Shown: positions 38,137 through 48,240, counted from the first letter of the stretch. The stretch: DNA of 64,000 nt from an uncultured Victivallis sp. (GCF_944391105.1 NZ_CALXSK010000013.1:1-64000); one strand, 5' to 3'. The notes: generated by a model not told the origin, from the letters alone. Translations and numbers: made by a program.

Positions 38137-38159
38137 GCGGGGGAAAGATTTTCCCCCGC
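38137..38159. terminator. Perfect hairpin followed by T-run
   Basis: GCGGGGGAAA (38137-38146) and TTTCCCCCGC (38150-38159) form a perfect 10-base-pair stem with a 3-base loop. A run of seven T lies at 38167-38173, so it resembles a plus-strand terminator, although no plus-strand gene is seen upstream within 1 kb. Confidence 0.5.
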
Positions 38160-38344
38160 GCCCCCATTTTTTTCCGTTGTGCGGCGGTTGCGGGGTGATG
38201 GGGAAGTTCCCTCCCGGGTCGCGGCGGCGGCTTTGCCGCCTTACTTGTCCGCCTTCGGCGGCCAACTCTTCATCGCGCGCTGGCGCGCGCTGCGGCAGAG
38301 GGCCTTCGCTGCGCTGCGTTCACCTGCGTCGTATTTACTCCTTG

Positions 38345-38368
38345 CTCCTTTGCCGCAAGGCAAAGGAG
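38345..38368. repeat. Hairpin with GCAA tetraloop
   Basis: CTCCTTTGCC, loop GCAA, GGCAAAGGAG: a perfect 10-base-pair stem with a GNRA-type loop on the plus strand. It lies just upstream of the 88-bp repeats and other GC-rich inverted repeats (around 38220-38290). Confidence 0.7.
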
Positions 38369-38399
38369 TTCGTTCACATCCGCTCCGCGGCGCTTACCG

Positions 38400-38735
38400 C
38401 GCTTATTGTGCCGGGCAGAAACGTTGCATGGAGGAGTTCGTGCAGTAGCGTAGTGCTGGGCTGCAACGTTGGGTCTGGGATTTCATGCTGCGGCGTAGTG
38501 CCGGGCAGCAGCGTGGCGTGGGGAGGCGTGCTGCGGCGTAGTGTAGGGCTGCAACGTTGGGTCTGGGATTTCATGCTGCGGCGTAGTGCCGGGGAGCAGC
38601 GTGGCGTGGGGAGGCGTGCTGCGGCGTAGTGTAGGGCTGCAACGTTGGGTCTGGGATTTCATGCTGCGGCGTAGTGCCGGGCAGAAATGTTGCGGGGGAG
38701 TTCGGGGAGCGCTTATTGTGCCGGGCGGAAACGTC
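38400..38735. repeat. 88-bp tandem repeat array with 43/45-bp sub-units
   Basis: Two nearly identical 88-base units (38488-38575 and 38576-38663, one clear difference) are preceded by a diverged 88-base copy (38400-38487) and followed by partial copies up to about 38735. Each unit is itself two related blocks of 43 and 45 bases, both starting TAGTG and ending TGCTGCGGCG. Units are contiguous with no unique spacers. Confidence 0.85.
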
Positions 38736-38840
38736 GCGAGGGGGAGTTCAGACGCCTGACGTTGCGCGTCTGCCGACCCACACCCTTTGTTCCGTCCAGC
38801 AATCCTCGTTCCGGGCCGGAAGCGTTCGAGAGCAAATCTC

Positions 38841-38879
38841 CGCAATTTTCCTTTTGTCGACGACAAAAGGAAAATTGCG
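38841..38879. terminator. 18-bp perfect hairpin downstream of copA
   Basis: CGCAATTTTCCTTTTGTC, loop GAC, GACAAAAGGAAAATTGCG: an 18-base-pair perfect stem, 18 bases after the copper ATPase stop. No T-run follows on the minus strand, so it may stop RNA decay rather than terminate. Confidence 0.6.
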
Positions 38880-38896
38880 AAATTCGCCCCCGGGTG

Positions 38897-41383
38897 CTAC
38901 CCGGTCTGGGAGGAGGTTTGGAGGAGGGGCGAAGCGCCCTCCTCCAAATTCCCTTTTCCCCTGAGCCGGAGAGCATTGAGGACGACGGTGACGGAGCTGG
39001 CGGCCATGGCGGCGGCGCCGATGACGGGGGAGAGTTTCCAGCCGAGCAGGGGATAGAAAACGCCTGCTGCGAGGGGGATGCTTACGGTGTTGTAGAAAAA
39101 CGCCCAGAAGAGGTTCTGGCGGATGACGCGCATGGTTGCCCGGCTGAGTTTGATGGTGGCTGTGACTTCGGCAAGATCGTTCTGCATGAGTACGACGTCG
39201 GCCGACTCCATGGCTACGTCGGTGCCGGAGCCGATGGCGATGCCGAGGTCGGCCTGGACGAGGGCGGGAGCGTCGTTGATGCCGTCGCCGACCATGGCGA
39301 CGAGGTGCTTCCCGTTGTCCTGTATTTCCTTTACGGCGTTTGCCTTGTCTTCCGGCAGAAGTTCGGCACGGAAACCGGAGAGTTGCAGTTCTCCGGCGAT
39401 TTTCCGGGCGGAGTCGGAGTTGTCTCCGGTCAGCATGAAGGTTTTGATTCCGAGCTTGTTGAGTCTGGCGATCACATCGGCGGCGCCGGGCTTGAGGGCG
39501 TCGCCGACGGCGATGACTCCGGCGGGCTGGCCGTCGCGGGCCGCGCAGACGAGGGAGCTTCCGGGAGGGAGTGCGAGGGAAGCGAATGATTCCGGGTCGA
39601 TCTCTTCGGCTTCCAGCATCCTGGCGTTGCCGAAGAGCCAGCGTTTCCCGTCGATTGTGGCCGAGACGCCGAAGCCGGGGCGCGAATCGAATTGCGTTGC
39701 CGCAGGCAGCGGAAGTTGTTTCGTCTCCGCTTCCCGGACGATGGCTGTCGCGAGCGGGTGGGTGGAGTTTTTTTCCGCAGCGGCGGCCGCCGCGAGCAGC
39801 TCGTCCGGCGTGATTCCGGGGAGGCATTTCACTTCGGATACTTCCGGTTTGCCGATGGTCAGAGTGCCGGTTTTGTCGAAAACGACCGTGTCGACTTTTC
39901 CGGCGGTTTCGAGTGCCGCGCCGCTTTTGATGAGGATTCCGGAGTTCGCGCCGCGCCCGATTCCGACGATGATTGCGATCGGCGTCGCAAGTCCGAGTGC
40001 GCACGGACAGGCAATGACCATCACTGCCAGTGCGAATTCGAGTGCCGCAGCGAATCCCGCCCCCGCCAGAAGCCAGACCGCCAGCGTGAGCGCCGCCGCC
40101 GCAAGCACGCCCCAGACGAAAAATCCCGCGACCTTGTCCGCCACTCTGGCGATCGGTGGGCGCGATCCCTGAGCCTCTTCCACGAGCTTGATGATGCGCG
40201 CGAGCGTGGTTTCTTCTCCGATCCGTGTCGCGCGCATGACGATCGAACCGTTGCGGTTGATCGAGCCGCCGGTGAGCGGATCCCCCGGAGACTTGTCGAC
40301 AGGCAGCGGTTCTCCGGTCAGCATCGACTCGTCCACGCAGGTTTCTCCTTCCTGATTCACGCCGTCGACCGGAATCCGTTCGCCGGGCTTCACGCGGAGT
40401 CGATCTCCGGTCCGGATGAGCGCCGTCGGAATCTCCCGTTCACTGCCGTCGGGTTCAAGGCGGATCGCGGTTTCGGGAGCGAGCTGCATGAGTTCGCGGA
40501 TCGCGCCCGAGGCTTTTCGTTTCGACCGTCCTTCGAGGTATTTGCCGAGCATGATGAGGGCGACGATCATCCCAGCCGTGTCAAAGTAGAGATGCGCGAA
40601 TTCTCCGCGCGCGCAAAGCCAGAGCGAATACGCGACCGCCGCTCCGGTCCCCGAGGCGATCAGGGAATCCATGTTCGGACTGCCGCGAAAGAGCGCCCGG
40701 AATCCTCCCGTGTAAAATCTCCTTCCCGCAATGAGCACCGGCAGCAGCAGGATCATCTGGATCAGCGCGTTCCATCCCGAGTCCGCCGGGAGGAGCGGCC
40801 GGAAAAACATGCCGTGCATCGCAACAAGGCAGAGCAGAGCCGCAAAAGAGACCGCGACGCCGAATCGGATTGCGTCACGGTGTGCCTCCGCCGCCTCCTT
40901 CTCCTCCGGCCGTTCCGCGGCCGCGGGAGAGGCCGTGCTCCCGGAGATCAGCGTCGGTTCGAATCCGGCTTTTTTGACGGTATCGGCGATGGTTTCCGGA
41001 GTGAGCGAGTCATCCGCGGTGAGGGTCATGCGGTTCGTCGCGATGTTGACGTAGACCTCCGACGCGCCGGGAAGCGCCCGGACCGCCCGCTCGACAGCGG
41101 CGGCGCAGGCGGCGCAGTGCATCCCGCCGACCGCGAATTCCAGTTTCGCTGCCGGAACCGCCGAACCGGGGGTGGAGATCAGCGTCGGTTCGAATCCGGC
41201 TTTTTTGACGGTATCGGCGATGGTTTCCGGAGCGAGCGAGTCATCCGCGGTGAGGGTCATGCGGTTCGTCGCGATGTTGACGTAGACCTCCGACGCGCCG
41301 GGGAGCGCCCTGACCGCCCGCTCGACAGCGGCGGCGCAGGCGGCACAGTGCATCCCGCCGACATGAAAATTCAGTCTGCTCAT
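38897..41383 (-). CDS. copA: Copper-exporting P1B-type ATPase with two HMA domains
   Basis: An 828-residue Cu(I)-type pump. Two N-terminal heavy-metal-associated domains, each with GMHCAACAAAV, are followed by eight transmembrane helices with the CPC ion site (VIACPCALGLATP), the phosphorylation motif DKTGTLT, the nucleotide-domain NSTHPLATAIV and the hinge GDGINDAP. It exports Cu(I)/Ag(I) from the cytoplasm. The two HMA domains are about 98% identical in DNA. The last ~15 residues read out of a hairpin-forming sequence next to the repeat region and may not be the ancestral end. The start overlaps the small Cys-rich gene by four bases. Confidence 0.93.
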   Translation of the reverse strand: MSRLNFHVGGMHCAACAAAVERAVRALPGASEVYVNIATNRMTLTADDSLAPETIADTVKKAGFEPTLISTPGSAVPAAKLEFAVGGMHCAACAAAVERAVRALPGASEVYVNIATNRMTLTADDSLTPETIADTVKKAGFEPTLISGSTASPAAAERPEEKEAAEAHRDAIRFGVAVSFAALLCLVAMHGMFFRPLLPADSGWNALIQMILLLPVLIAGRRFYTGGFRALFRGSPNMDSLIASGTGAAVAYSLWLCARGEFAHLYFDTAGMIVALIMLGKYLEGRSKRKASGAIRELMQLAPETAIRLEPDGSEREIPTALIRTGDRLRVKPGERIPVDGVNQEGETCVDESMLTGEPLPVDKSPGDPLTGGSINRNGSIVMRATRIGEETTLARIIKLVEEAQGSRPPIARVADKVAGFFVWGVLAAAALTLAVWLLAGAGFAAALEFALAVMVIACPCALGLATPIAIIVGIGRGANSGILIKSGAALETAGKVDTVVFDKTGTLTIGKPEVSEVKCLPGITPDELLAAAAAAEKNSTHPLATAIVREAETKQLPLPAATQFDSRPGFGVSATIDGKRWLFGNARMLEAEEIDPESFASLALPPGSSLVCAARDGQPAGVIAVGDALKPGAADVIARLNKLGIKTFMLTGDNSDSARKIAGELQLSGFRAELLPEDKANAVKEIQDNGKHLVAMVGDGINDAPALVQADLGIAIGSGTDVAMESADVVLMQNDLAEVTATIKLSRATMRVIRQNLFWAFFYNTVSIPLAAGVFYPLLGWKLSPVIGAAAMAASSVTVVLNALRLRGKGNLEEGASPLLQTSSQTG
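40944..41131. repeat. HMA-domain direct repeat, copy 2
   Basis: 188 bases encoding the second metal-binding domain; pairs with 41175-41362, offset 231 bases, with about four mismatches visible. Confidence 0.9.
41175..41362. repeat. HMA-domain direct repeat, copy 1
   Basis: 188 bases encoding the first metal-binding domain; a nearly identical partner lies at 40944-41131. The linker between them is unique, so the duplication covers the domain itself. Confidence 0.9.
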
Positions 41384-41547
41384 TTTTTTTCATTTCCGAA
41401 TTTTCGTGCCGGGCACTTCTTCCCGCAGCTGCCGCAGTTGCACTCCCCCTTCCGGAACTTCCGGACCAGAAACCAGATCGCCGCCACCGCGATCAATATC
41501 ACCAGAACCTTGTCCCAGTGATGAATGAATGCACTGTACCATTCCAT
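41380..41547 (-). CDS. Small membrane protein with Cys-rich tail (FeoB-associated type)
   Basis: A 55-residue protein: a short N-terminal segment, one transmembrane helix (VLVILIAVAAIWFLV) and a C-terminal Cys cluster CNCGSCGKKC. This architecture matches the FeoB-associated Cys-rich membrane protein family. Here it precedes a copper ATPase instead, with an ATGA overlap, so it may hand metal to the pump. ATG 41547 has GAGGAGAG upstream. Metal specificity is inference. Confidence 0.75.
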   Translation of the reverse strand: MEWYSAFIHHWDKVLVILIAVAAIWFLVRKFRKGECNCGSCGKKCPARKFGNEKK

Positions 41548-41600
41548 CTGAACGACTCTCCTCTCCCGCACCGATGCAGAACAGATCCATCCGGCGCTTC

Positions 41601-41645
41601 ATTAGTTGTTTCTAATTATTATAATGCTTCCTGTCGGAAAATCAA
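41601..41645 (-). promoter_or_regulatory. Promoter and inverted repeat of the copper operon
   Basis: On the minus strand TTGATT (41645-41640), 16 bases and TATAAT (41623-41618) form a good sigma-70 promoter. Directly after it lies the inverted repeat ATTAG-N6-CTAAT (41601-41616), placed where a repressor would block initiation. It does not look like the CopY site; the regulator is unknown and not encoded nearby. Apart from this and the cassette B promoter, the 41548-41867 gap holds nothing I can name. Confidence 0.65.
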
Positions 41646-41805
41646 GTTTTTTTTACCGGAAACCCCGATCCGGGGCATTTCTCCGGGAAAGTGGAATCCG
41701 GTTTGGCCCACTGTAATTCTATCTATTTACATTGGCATTAATATTAGCATGTTAGCCATTTTTGCTGTATTTTATATGTTTTTTCCTGTTTTCAGCGGAT
41801 ATCTC

Positions 41806-41834
41806 TTGACACGGATGGGAATCTAAGTCATAAT
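41806..41834 (+). promoter_or_regulatory. Sigma-70 promoter of cassette B
   Basis: TTGACA (41806-41811), exactly 17 bases, then CATAAT (41829-41834), one base from consensus, 33 bases before the TTG start of the regulator. Confidence 0.78.
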
Positions 41835-41867
41835 TAGAGTTGTGAACCGGAACAGGAGGTGGAAACG

Positions 41868-43034
41868 TTGGATCGAATGTTGCAGTTACCGTCGGAAAAG
41901 GGGGATGTTCCGCTTTATATGCAGATTGCCGATACGCTGCGCCGGTTGATTGACGACCGGACGCTGAAACCTGGTGAAAAGATTCCGCCCACCCGTGAAT
42001 TGCGCGACCGGTTCGATGTAAGCACGATCACGGTCGAAGCGGGGCTCAAGGTCCTGGTGGATGAAAAATACCTGGTGCGCCATCCCCGCCGCGGCACTTT
42101 CATCAATCCGGCTCTGGCATGGCAGGGGGCGCGGCAGGTTTCTGAGAAATTGGTGATCCGGATCGTGTTCGGGGGCATCGATCTCAACGACCGTTACTGG
42201 TTCATCGTGCTGAACGCTCTGGAGGGGTCCCCGAAACTGGCCAAGGCCGATAAGCTCTTCTGCCGCCTTCGTCCGGGAGTTCCGGACGGGGAGCAGATCG
42301 ACCGCCTGGCCGAAGGGTGTTCGGGACTGGTGCTCTGCGGCTACACGCCCCGCGCACTGATCGAAGGGTTGAGCGAACGACGCAAGCCGTTCGTCATGAT
42401 CGGAGGTCTTGACAGCGATGCTCCGGCGCAGGTTGAGATCGATGCGGTGGTTCATGATGACATTCACCGTGCATTTTTGTCGACACGCCACCTGCTCGAT
42501 CTTGAGCACCGGCGCATCTGCTGTGTTGCGGGTCCGGCCGGGAGCCGCCTCGCCGGTGACATCGAGACCGGTTACCGGGCCGCTTTGAAAGAGTACAATC
42601 TGCCGCGGAGTGCAGCCATGATCGTGCCGGTTGCCGCGCACACCATCAAAGCCGGTTTTGAGGCGGGACTCAAGCTGCTGACGGCTTCGCCGCGTCCGTC
42701 CGCGGTATTCGCCTGTGACGACCGGCTGGCGGTCGGAGTGGCAAAGGCGGCGCTGCATCTCGGATTCCGGATTCCGGAAGATCTGTCGCTGGTCGGCTGC
42801 GGCAATCAGGACATTGCCAGAATCCTCTCGCCGGAATTGACGACGACGCCGAGTTATCCGGAGCGGTCGGCTGAAATTGCGGTCGACAAGCTGTTCGGAC
42901 AGCTCAACGATCCGCAGCATCGCCGTTCCCGCACCGTGCTGCAGATCACGGAGCTGGTCATCGGCGGAACCACACGGATCTGGCGTCCTTCGCCGGAGCT
43001 CTCCGAACGATTGATTCACAGCAACAGAATTTGA
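41868..43034 (+). CDS. GntR/LacI hybrid transcriptional regulator (cassette B)
   Basis: A 388-residue regulator: GntR winged helix (PPTRELRDRFDVSTITVEAG, then PRRGTFINP wing) within residues 10-80 and a LacI-type sensor domain to about residue 365 (for example AVFACDDRLAVGVAKAA, then IPEDLSLVGCG). The start codon is TTG at 41868, placed seven bases after a perfect AGGAGGT; an ATG three codons later (41877) is the alternative. First gene of cassette B, 25 bases before the GH2-type gene, so probably an autoregulated sugar-responsive repressor. Confidence 0.86.
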   Translation: MDRMLQLPSEKGDVPLYMQIADTLRRLIDDRTLKPGEKIPPTRELRDRFDVSTITVEAGLKVLVDEKYLVRHPRRGTFINPALAWQGARQVSEKLVIRIVFGGIDLNDRYWFIVLNALEGSPKLAKADKLFCRLRPGVPDGEQIDRLAEGCSGLVLCGYTPRALIEGLSERRKPFVMIGGLDSDAPAQVEIDAVVHDDIHRAFLSTRHLLDLEHRRICCVAGPAGSRLAGDIETGYRAALKEYNLPRSAAMIVPVAAHTIKAGFEAGLKLLTASPRPSAVFACDDRLAVGVAKAALHLGFRIPEDLSLVGCGNQDIARILSPELTTTPSYPERSAEIAVDKLFGQLNDPQHRRSRTVLQITELVIGGTTRIWRPSPELSERLIHSNRI

Positions 43035-43059
43035 CGGCCATGGAACGGGGAAAGGGAAG

Positions 43060-46000
43060 ATGATGAGAAGTTTGCAACCGATGTTTTGTGCGGCACTCGC
43101 CGCTCTGGCCGCCGGAACGCTTTCGGCCGCTCCGCTCACGGTGGAGTTCCGCGCCGGAGAACCGCTGAAACTCGAGAATCTGCGCCGGGAATCGCACCAG
43201 GGCGTTCAATTCGGGGACTCCGATCGACTGGTGATTTCCGGCAACGGGGAGAAGGCCGGTTCCGTCACTCTCGACAGCCGCGCGTTCGGCCGGGAGTCGT
43301 TCGGGGATTTTGAGTGCCGGGCGTTGACGCACGGATCGCTGAATGCGTCTCCCGCTTCCAGGCTGATCTTTTCCGGATCGGAAAACGGGGTCGACTTCTC
43401 GCCGCTCGCCGTGACCGCGGGCGGGCGCAAAGGGTTGACCGGAGGATACTCGATGAGTACTCTGCATCACACATCCTATTCTCCGGTGCGCTATCTGCGG
43501 ATTGAATTCCGTGATTTGCCGCCGGGGGATTACTGGAAGTTGCAGCTTGCGTCGCTGCTGTTTCCCGAACCGCCGCCGGAGTGCTATGAACGGGAGCTTG
43601 TGCTGAAGTTTACGAATGAGGCGCCGCTGAAACTCGAGAATCTGCGCCAGGAGAGTTATCAGGGGCAGCAGTTCGGACTGGAGTCTCCGCGTCTGGTTCT
43701 GCAGAACGCCGACACCGGAGCGGTGACGGCTGATCTGGCGAACTATCCCGGCGCCCGGGCGTTCCGCGAACTTACGCTGAAAGTTGTCGCCCAGAGTGCG
43801 CTCAAGGGAAACGCGAAGGAGCATCTGGTTGTTCAGGCTTCGAATGACGGCCGCACATGGGTTCCACTGGAGCTCGCTCCGGCCGGAAAGGCCAGAGGAT
43901 TGACCGGGGGGTATCGGCTCGAAACATTCACCGCGAAATGCGACCGCCCGTACCGCTTCGTTTCGGCACGGATCACGGGAGTTCCGGGGAAACTCTACTG
44001 GCATCTGCAACTCGCGGAGCTGACGCTCAAAGTCAATGGCAAAGCGGCTTCGCCCGCCGGGGAACCCGTTCCGCAGGGCAAGCGGTTCGATGCGCCTTCT
44101 CCGGCGGCGGGGGCGCGGATCGCGCTTCGGCTTCACACGCTTGGATTGGAGAAGGCGAAACTGTTTTTTTTCGCTGACGGCGTGAAACTTTCTCCCCGCC
44201 AGCGCGACGGCGCGGCCGACGGCGGCGGCTGGCGCGAACGTACGGTCGAGGTGTGGAGCGACAAGCCGTTCCGGACTCTCCAGGTGGCCGCCTCCACCGA
44301 ACCGGAGTGGGCGGTTCAGCTCGGAGAAGTGAAGTTCATCAACGACCGTGCCGCGTATGAGCGGGAGATGCTCGGGCCGGTTCCTTCCTACCGGATCGGA
44401 AAGGAGTCCCCCGTTTGCTCCGTGGACCGTATCTACGCCAGTTATCTGCAATCACCCGACGCGGTGAAACTCGAAATTTTCGACAGTGTGAAATGGGGGG
44501 CGGCAAAACTGGATCCCTCCGGATTCCGGGCGCCGAACTGGAACGGGCTCTCGATTCTGCGCGAACCCGGACGCGAGGTGCTTGCGACGCTCTACCGGTT
44601 CCGACTCGCGGCTGACATCGATCCGGAAAAAGAGGATCTTGTTTTCACCATTCCCCAGAGTGCGTTTACGACCACGATTTATCTGGATGGAAAGAAGATT
44701 GCAAATTATCATGAAGGATTTCTGCCGGTTTCAACCCTGCTGACCGACGCCATGCAGCCGGGCAGGGAGCATGAAGTCGTCATCAAAGTGGAGGGATATC
44801 GGTCGGCTTATGATTCGAAGGGGAGGGTTCTGTTTCCGATCGGGGCGATGGCGCCGTGGACGAGCGGAATCACGCAGCCTCCGGTTTTCGAAAAACGTGC
44901 GAAGCTCCGGGCGGAAAATCTGTTTGTCCGGAGCACCCCCGACGCTGTCGCCGTCTCCGCTGAAATCCACAACGGAACCGCTTCCATGAAGAGCGGAAAG
45001 GCCGCGTTCATCGTGACCGACGCGGAGGGGCGGGAACTTCTGCGCAGCGAAATCCCGTTCCGGGTTTCCGCCGGAACGAGCGCCCCGGTGGAAGCGGTTC
45101 TGCCCGCCGACGGCAGGTTGAAAAAGTGGGACATCGGCAAGCCGAATCTCTATTTTGCCCATGTCGAGTTCGATGCCGGGAGCGGCCGCCAGGTTTCGGC
45201 GCCGGTTCGCTTCGGGTTCCGCACGGTCGAATTGCGGGGGGACAGCCTCTTTCTGAACGGCCGCAAGATTCGGCTTCGCGGGCCCTGGGCGCACATCGGG
45301 GAGTGGACGTTCCGCCGTTCTTACGAGGGGCGCTCCCTGAACGACCGCGAACTCTTTGAAACATTGCTGGCAAACGGGTTGAATGCGGGGCGCCTCCACT
45401 GCCAGCCCTTCAACCGGGCGTTCTACGATGCGGCCGATGAGGCGGGGTTTCTGATTATCGCGGAGGCGGCGCTGGCGCATCGCCCGGCGAACCAGGCAAG
45501 TCTCGAACACATCGACCGGTTTGTCCGGACGCTGCGGAACCACCCTTCGATCGTGATCTGGTCGGGATCGAACGAGTTCGAACACTGGATCACTCCGCGT
45601 CCCCGCAAGACGATGGATTTTCTGCTTGAGGTGCAGAACCGGATCAAGGCGCTCGATCCGAGCCGCCCGGTTCAGCACAGCGGCTTCGGCGACGCCTGGG
45701 GGAAACTTGATATTTACAACATCCACTATCCTGCTGACAACAAAGGATTTCCACGTACACTCTACTGGACGCGGAACCCGTCGATCCTGCCGAACAAGCT
45801 CTACCGCGAGAATTTCACAAGTTACAATCCCGTCGGCAAAAAGCCGCTCGCATACGGCGAGGAGCGGATTCCCGGCGACGGAGTGGATCTGTCGATGCTC
45901 TTCGGCGAGACCGCCCTGCGGGCGCGGCTTGCAAACACGCCGGAGGGCAAGCGCGAAAACCTGCGCATGCTCGCTCGCGACTGGGCGCTGCGCACCCGCG

Positions 46001-48240
46001 CCGAGCGCGAACAGAATGTGCTGCTCTTCTGCCCGAATGTCTTCTATGTCGGCCTTGATTCGGTGTTTGTGAAGGAGCTGTCGCGCGATTTCCGCGATGT
46101 CGGAGCATATCCGAAATTCCGCAACCCCGTGCTTCAGGCCGGGAGGAAGGAACAGATTCCGGTTGTGCTGTTCGAGGATTCCGGACGGCCGTTCCGCGGA
46201 AACGTCCGGCTGGAGCTGGTTTCGGAGTCCGGCGCCCCGGTCGCCGATGTCCGGCTTGACTTCAGCAGTCCGGGCGGCACCCTCGCGGAGAGTTCCGCCG
46301 TTCTGGATATTCCGGAAAACGCCTCCGGAAAAGCGAAGCTCGTCACCACGACGTGCAATTCCGAGGGCGCGGAAGTGTTCCGTGATGAGACGGAGTTCCT
46401 GATCGCGCCGCCGGCCGATCTGCCGCAGTTGGAAGGGACGCTGCATGTCTGGGGCGAGCTCGGCGAACTTGCGTCTTTTGCGAAACGCTGCGGTCTCCGT
46501 CTTGCGGCGGTCTCTTCGCCGGAGCAGCTTAAATCCGCGCGGCGTCCGGCACTCTGGGTCTCCCCGTCGGTTTCCGATGTCGAACTTCAGAAATATGCGA
46601 AAACCCTGGCCGATCTCGTTGCTGCGGGAGGCCGGGTCATTCTGGCGGAACGGGTGCGCGGCACGATGTGTCTGCCGTCCGACGCGATCTGGAACGGGGA
46701 TTCCGAGGCGATCTCCTGCATCGGTTTCGTGCGCGGCGCTCATCCGGTTACAGAGGGGATCGACGATCTCGAACTGCGGTACTGGGAACGCGATTTTGCG
46801 TTGACTGACGGAGTCACCGGCAAGCCGGAGAACGGCAATTTCCGCATCCTGGTCGATGGAGGGGCAAACTGTGCCGAAACGTATCTCTGGGAACTTCCTT
46901 TCGGAAAGGGCTTCTATCTGGTCAATCACCTGAAGCTGACGGCCAATGCCGTTTTATTGCCGCAGGCGGAAAAACTGCTGCATCGGCTGATCTCGTACGC
47001 GCTCTCCGCGCCGGAAACCCGTCTCGAACCGGGGGCCGTGCTTGGTGCTGACGAGGACTTCTCCGCCGGCATCCTGCTCGACGCAGGCTGGAAAAGTGCC
47101 GCCGAACTGCCGGAAGCGGAGACGCTGGCCATCACCGGCGAGGCGTTGCGAAAACTCGGGACGGACGCGGTCGCAAAAGCCGCCTCACGCGCCCGGAACA
47201 TTCTGGTATTCAATGCGCCGGAGGCCGTGGTCGGCAAACTCTCTTCCGCTCTGGCCGGAGCGGCGCCTGGAACGGAACAGGTCAAACTTCAGAGCGGCGA
47301 CCGATTTTATTTTTCGGCGGACGACGAACTGTTCAACGGCATTACCTCCGCAGATCTGAATTGGGCGGCCCGGGCGGAGTTGCCGTACCGGTTTGTCGAT
47401 GCCGGGCCGTTTCGCAGTTCGATCGCTCACGGGGCGGACGCGGTGTGCCGCAAGCCGGACGGCGGAGTCGTGCTCTTTCTGAATCTGCCTCTCGACCGGG
47501 ACGTGCCTTCGGCGGGAACGCGGGCGCGTTTCCTCTCGCAGCTCGCGACGAATCTCAACGTTCAGCTTGAGGCGAAGAAAGTGAAGAATCACGATCCGGA
47601 TGCCGTTCGCAACACACCGGTCGATCTCGGGCCGATCGTGAATGCGTCGCGTGCGGTCTATTTCGGCGGGCCGTTTCCGTCGGGCAACGTTGAGCTCTGC
47701 GGGGTGCCGTTCCGTCTGCCGGTCGCAAGCCGGGAGCAGTCGGCGGATTTCTTCCGGTTCAACGCCCGCAGAAACTTCAAAGGAACGCTCGAATTCGATA
47801 CCCCGATCGACCGCTTCACCACTGAGACGCCGGAACGGGTCAAACTGCCGCTCGCGCGGGTACAGGCCGAGAGCATCTTCTTCCTGCACGGCGCGAATCG
47901 CAACTGGAAACTTGAACGCTTCCGGTCGGGATCGCAGGTCGGAGAGTATCGGATCCTGTTCGAGGACGGTTCCTCCACCCGGATTCCGCTGACTTTCGGC
48001 GTGAACATCGGCTGCGTGCGCGGCAGCCTCGACCCCGTGCCGCGTGCAAAACTCGCGGGCGTCTGGCAGATGCCGCCGAACGGAGACGGGGAAAGTGCCG
48101 CGGCTTTCGTCTATGAGTGGGAGAACCCGACGCCGGAGAAGAAGATCGTCGGAATCGAACTCGTGAACGGATGTAATGTTCCGCACGACCTCTTCCTCTT
48201 TGCCGTGACGCTCCGGGAACCCGTCGCGCAGTATCAGTGA
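43060..48240 (+). CDS. Very large secreted GH2-type glycosidase
   Basis: A 1726-residue secreted enzyme with a signal peptide (cleavage near Ala24). Two related N-terminal modules of about 150 residues follow (both contain [15 protein letters not shown]), probably carbohydrate-binding. A GH2 core follows: jelly-roll and immunoglobulin-like domains, then the barrel with the acid/base in [11 protein letters not shown] (Glu839) and the likely nucleophile in LAYGEER (Glu934 or Glu935). About 700 further residues (1030-1726) hold further beta-sandwich and flavodoxin-like (GATase-type) parts. Related GH2 enzymes are beta-galactosidases, beta-mannosidases or glucuronidases; specificity is unknown. 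Confidence 0.78.
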   Translation: MMRSLQPMFCAALAALAAGTLSAAPLTVEFRAGEPLKLENLRRESHQGVQFGDSDRLVISGNGEKAGSVTLDSRAFGRESFGDFECRALTHGSLNASPASRLIFSGSENGVDFSPLAVTAGGRKGLTGGYSMSTLHHTSYSPVRYLRIEFRDLPPGDYWKLQLASLLFPEPPPECYERELVLKFTNEAPLKLENLRQESYQGQQFGLESPRLVLQNADTGAVTADLANYPGARAFRELTLKVVAQSALKGNAKEHLVVQASNDGRTWVPLELAPAGKARGLTGGYRLETFTAKCDRPYRFVSARITGVPGKLYWHLQLAELTLKVNGKAASPAGEPVPQGKRFDAPSPAAGARIALRLHTLGLEKAKLFFFADGVKLSPRQRDGAADGGGWRERTVEVWSDKPFRTLQVAASTEPEWAVQLGEVKFINDRAAYEREMLGPVPSYRIGKESPVCSVDRIYASYLQSPDAVKLEIFDSVKWGAAKLDPSGFRAPNWNGLSILREPGREVLATLYRFRLAADIDPEKEDLVFTIPQSAFTTTIYLDGKKIANYHEGFLPVSTLLTDAMQPGREHEVVIKVEGYRSAYDSKGRVLFPIGAMAPWTSGITQPPVFEKRAKLRAENLFVRSTPDAVAVSAEIHNGTASMKSGKAAFIVTDAEGRELLRSEIPFRVSAGTSAPVEAVLPADGRLKKWDIGKPNLYFAHVEFDAGSGRQVSAPVRFGFRTVELRGDSLFLNGRKIRLRGPWAHIGEWTFRRSYEGRSLNDRELFETLLANGLNAGRLHCQPFNRAFYDAADEAGFLIIAEAALAHRPANQASLEHIDRFVRTLRNHPSIVIWSGSNEFEHWITPRPRKTMDFLLEVQNRIKALDPSRPVQHSGFGDAWGKLDIYNIHYPADNKGFPRTLYWTRNPSILPNKLYRENFTSYNPVGKKPLAYGEERIPGDGVDLSMLFGETALRARLANTPEGKRENLRMLARDWALRTRAEREQNVLLFCPNVFYVGLDSVFVKELSRDFRDVGAYPKFRNPVLQAGRKEQIPVVLFEDSGRPFRGNVRLELVSESGAPVADVRLDFSSPGGTLAESSAVLDIPENASGKAKLVTTTCNSEGAEVFRDETEFLIAPPADLPQLEGTLHVWGELGELASFAKRCGLRLAAVSSPEQLKSARRPALWVSPSVSDVELQKYAKTLADLVAAGGRVILAERVRGTMCLPSDAIWNGDSEAISCIGFVRGAHPVTEGIDDLELRYWERDFALTDGVTGKPENGNFRILVDGGANCAETYLWELPFGKGFYLVNHLKLTANAVLLPQAEKLLHRLISYALSAPETRLEPGAVLGADEDFSAGILLDAGWKSAAELPEAETLAITGEALRKLGTDAVAKAASRARNILVFNAPEAVVGKLSSALAGAAPGTEQVKLQSGDRFYFSADDELFNGITSADLNWAARAELPYRFVDAGPFRSSIAHGADAVCRKPDGGVVLFLNLPLDRDVPSAGTRARFLSQLATNLNVQLEAKKVKNHDPDAVRNTPVDLGPIVNASRAVYFGGPFPSGNVELCGVPFRLPVASREQSADFFRFNARRNFKGTLEFDTPIDRFTTETPERVKLPLARVQAESIFFLHGANRNWKLERFRSGSQVGEYRILFEDGSSTRIPLTFGVNIGCVRGSLDPVPRAKLAGVWQMPPNGDGESAAAFVYEWENPTPEKKIVGIELVNGCNVPHDLFLFAVTLREPVAQYQ

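Larger units (their letters stand above)
37848..38896. other. Gene-free, repeat- and hairpin-rich intergenic region
   Basis: About 1 kb between the aldolase start and the copper ATPase stop. I see no supportable gene: open frames there are products of repeats (Gly-Asp-Val or Pro-Thr-Ser runs) without ribosome sites. It holds a 9-bp minisatellite, at least three perfect hairpins and an 88-bp tandem repeat, annotated separately. G is strongly favoured over C on the plus strand in both repeat tracts. Confidence 0.7.

Noticed and set aside
37946..38629. Possible repeat protein with Gly-Asp-Val units (or Pro-Thr-Ser on the other strand)
   Set aside because: The units simply translate the 9-bp minisatellite; the frame then runs through hairpins and the other repeats without any conserved sequence or ribosome site.
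38400..38735. CRISPR array
   Set aside because: The 88-base units are contiguous with no unique spacers of constant length and no cas genes are near.
39692..41521. 609-codon plus-strand frame opposite copA
   Set aside because: Arg/Asp-rich shadow of the ATPase gene; it contains the HMA duplication only because its template does.
41518..41826. Small plus-strand gene upstream of cassette B
   Set aside because: It spans two promoters and A/T-rich non-coding DNA, with no ribosome site; the hydrophobic run is a low-complexity effect.
44731..46929. 732-codon minus-strand frame inside the GH2-type gene
   Set aside because: No recognisable domains or ribosome site; the plus-strand gene has clear catalytic motifs across the same bases.
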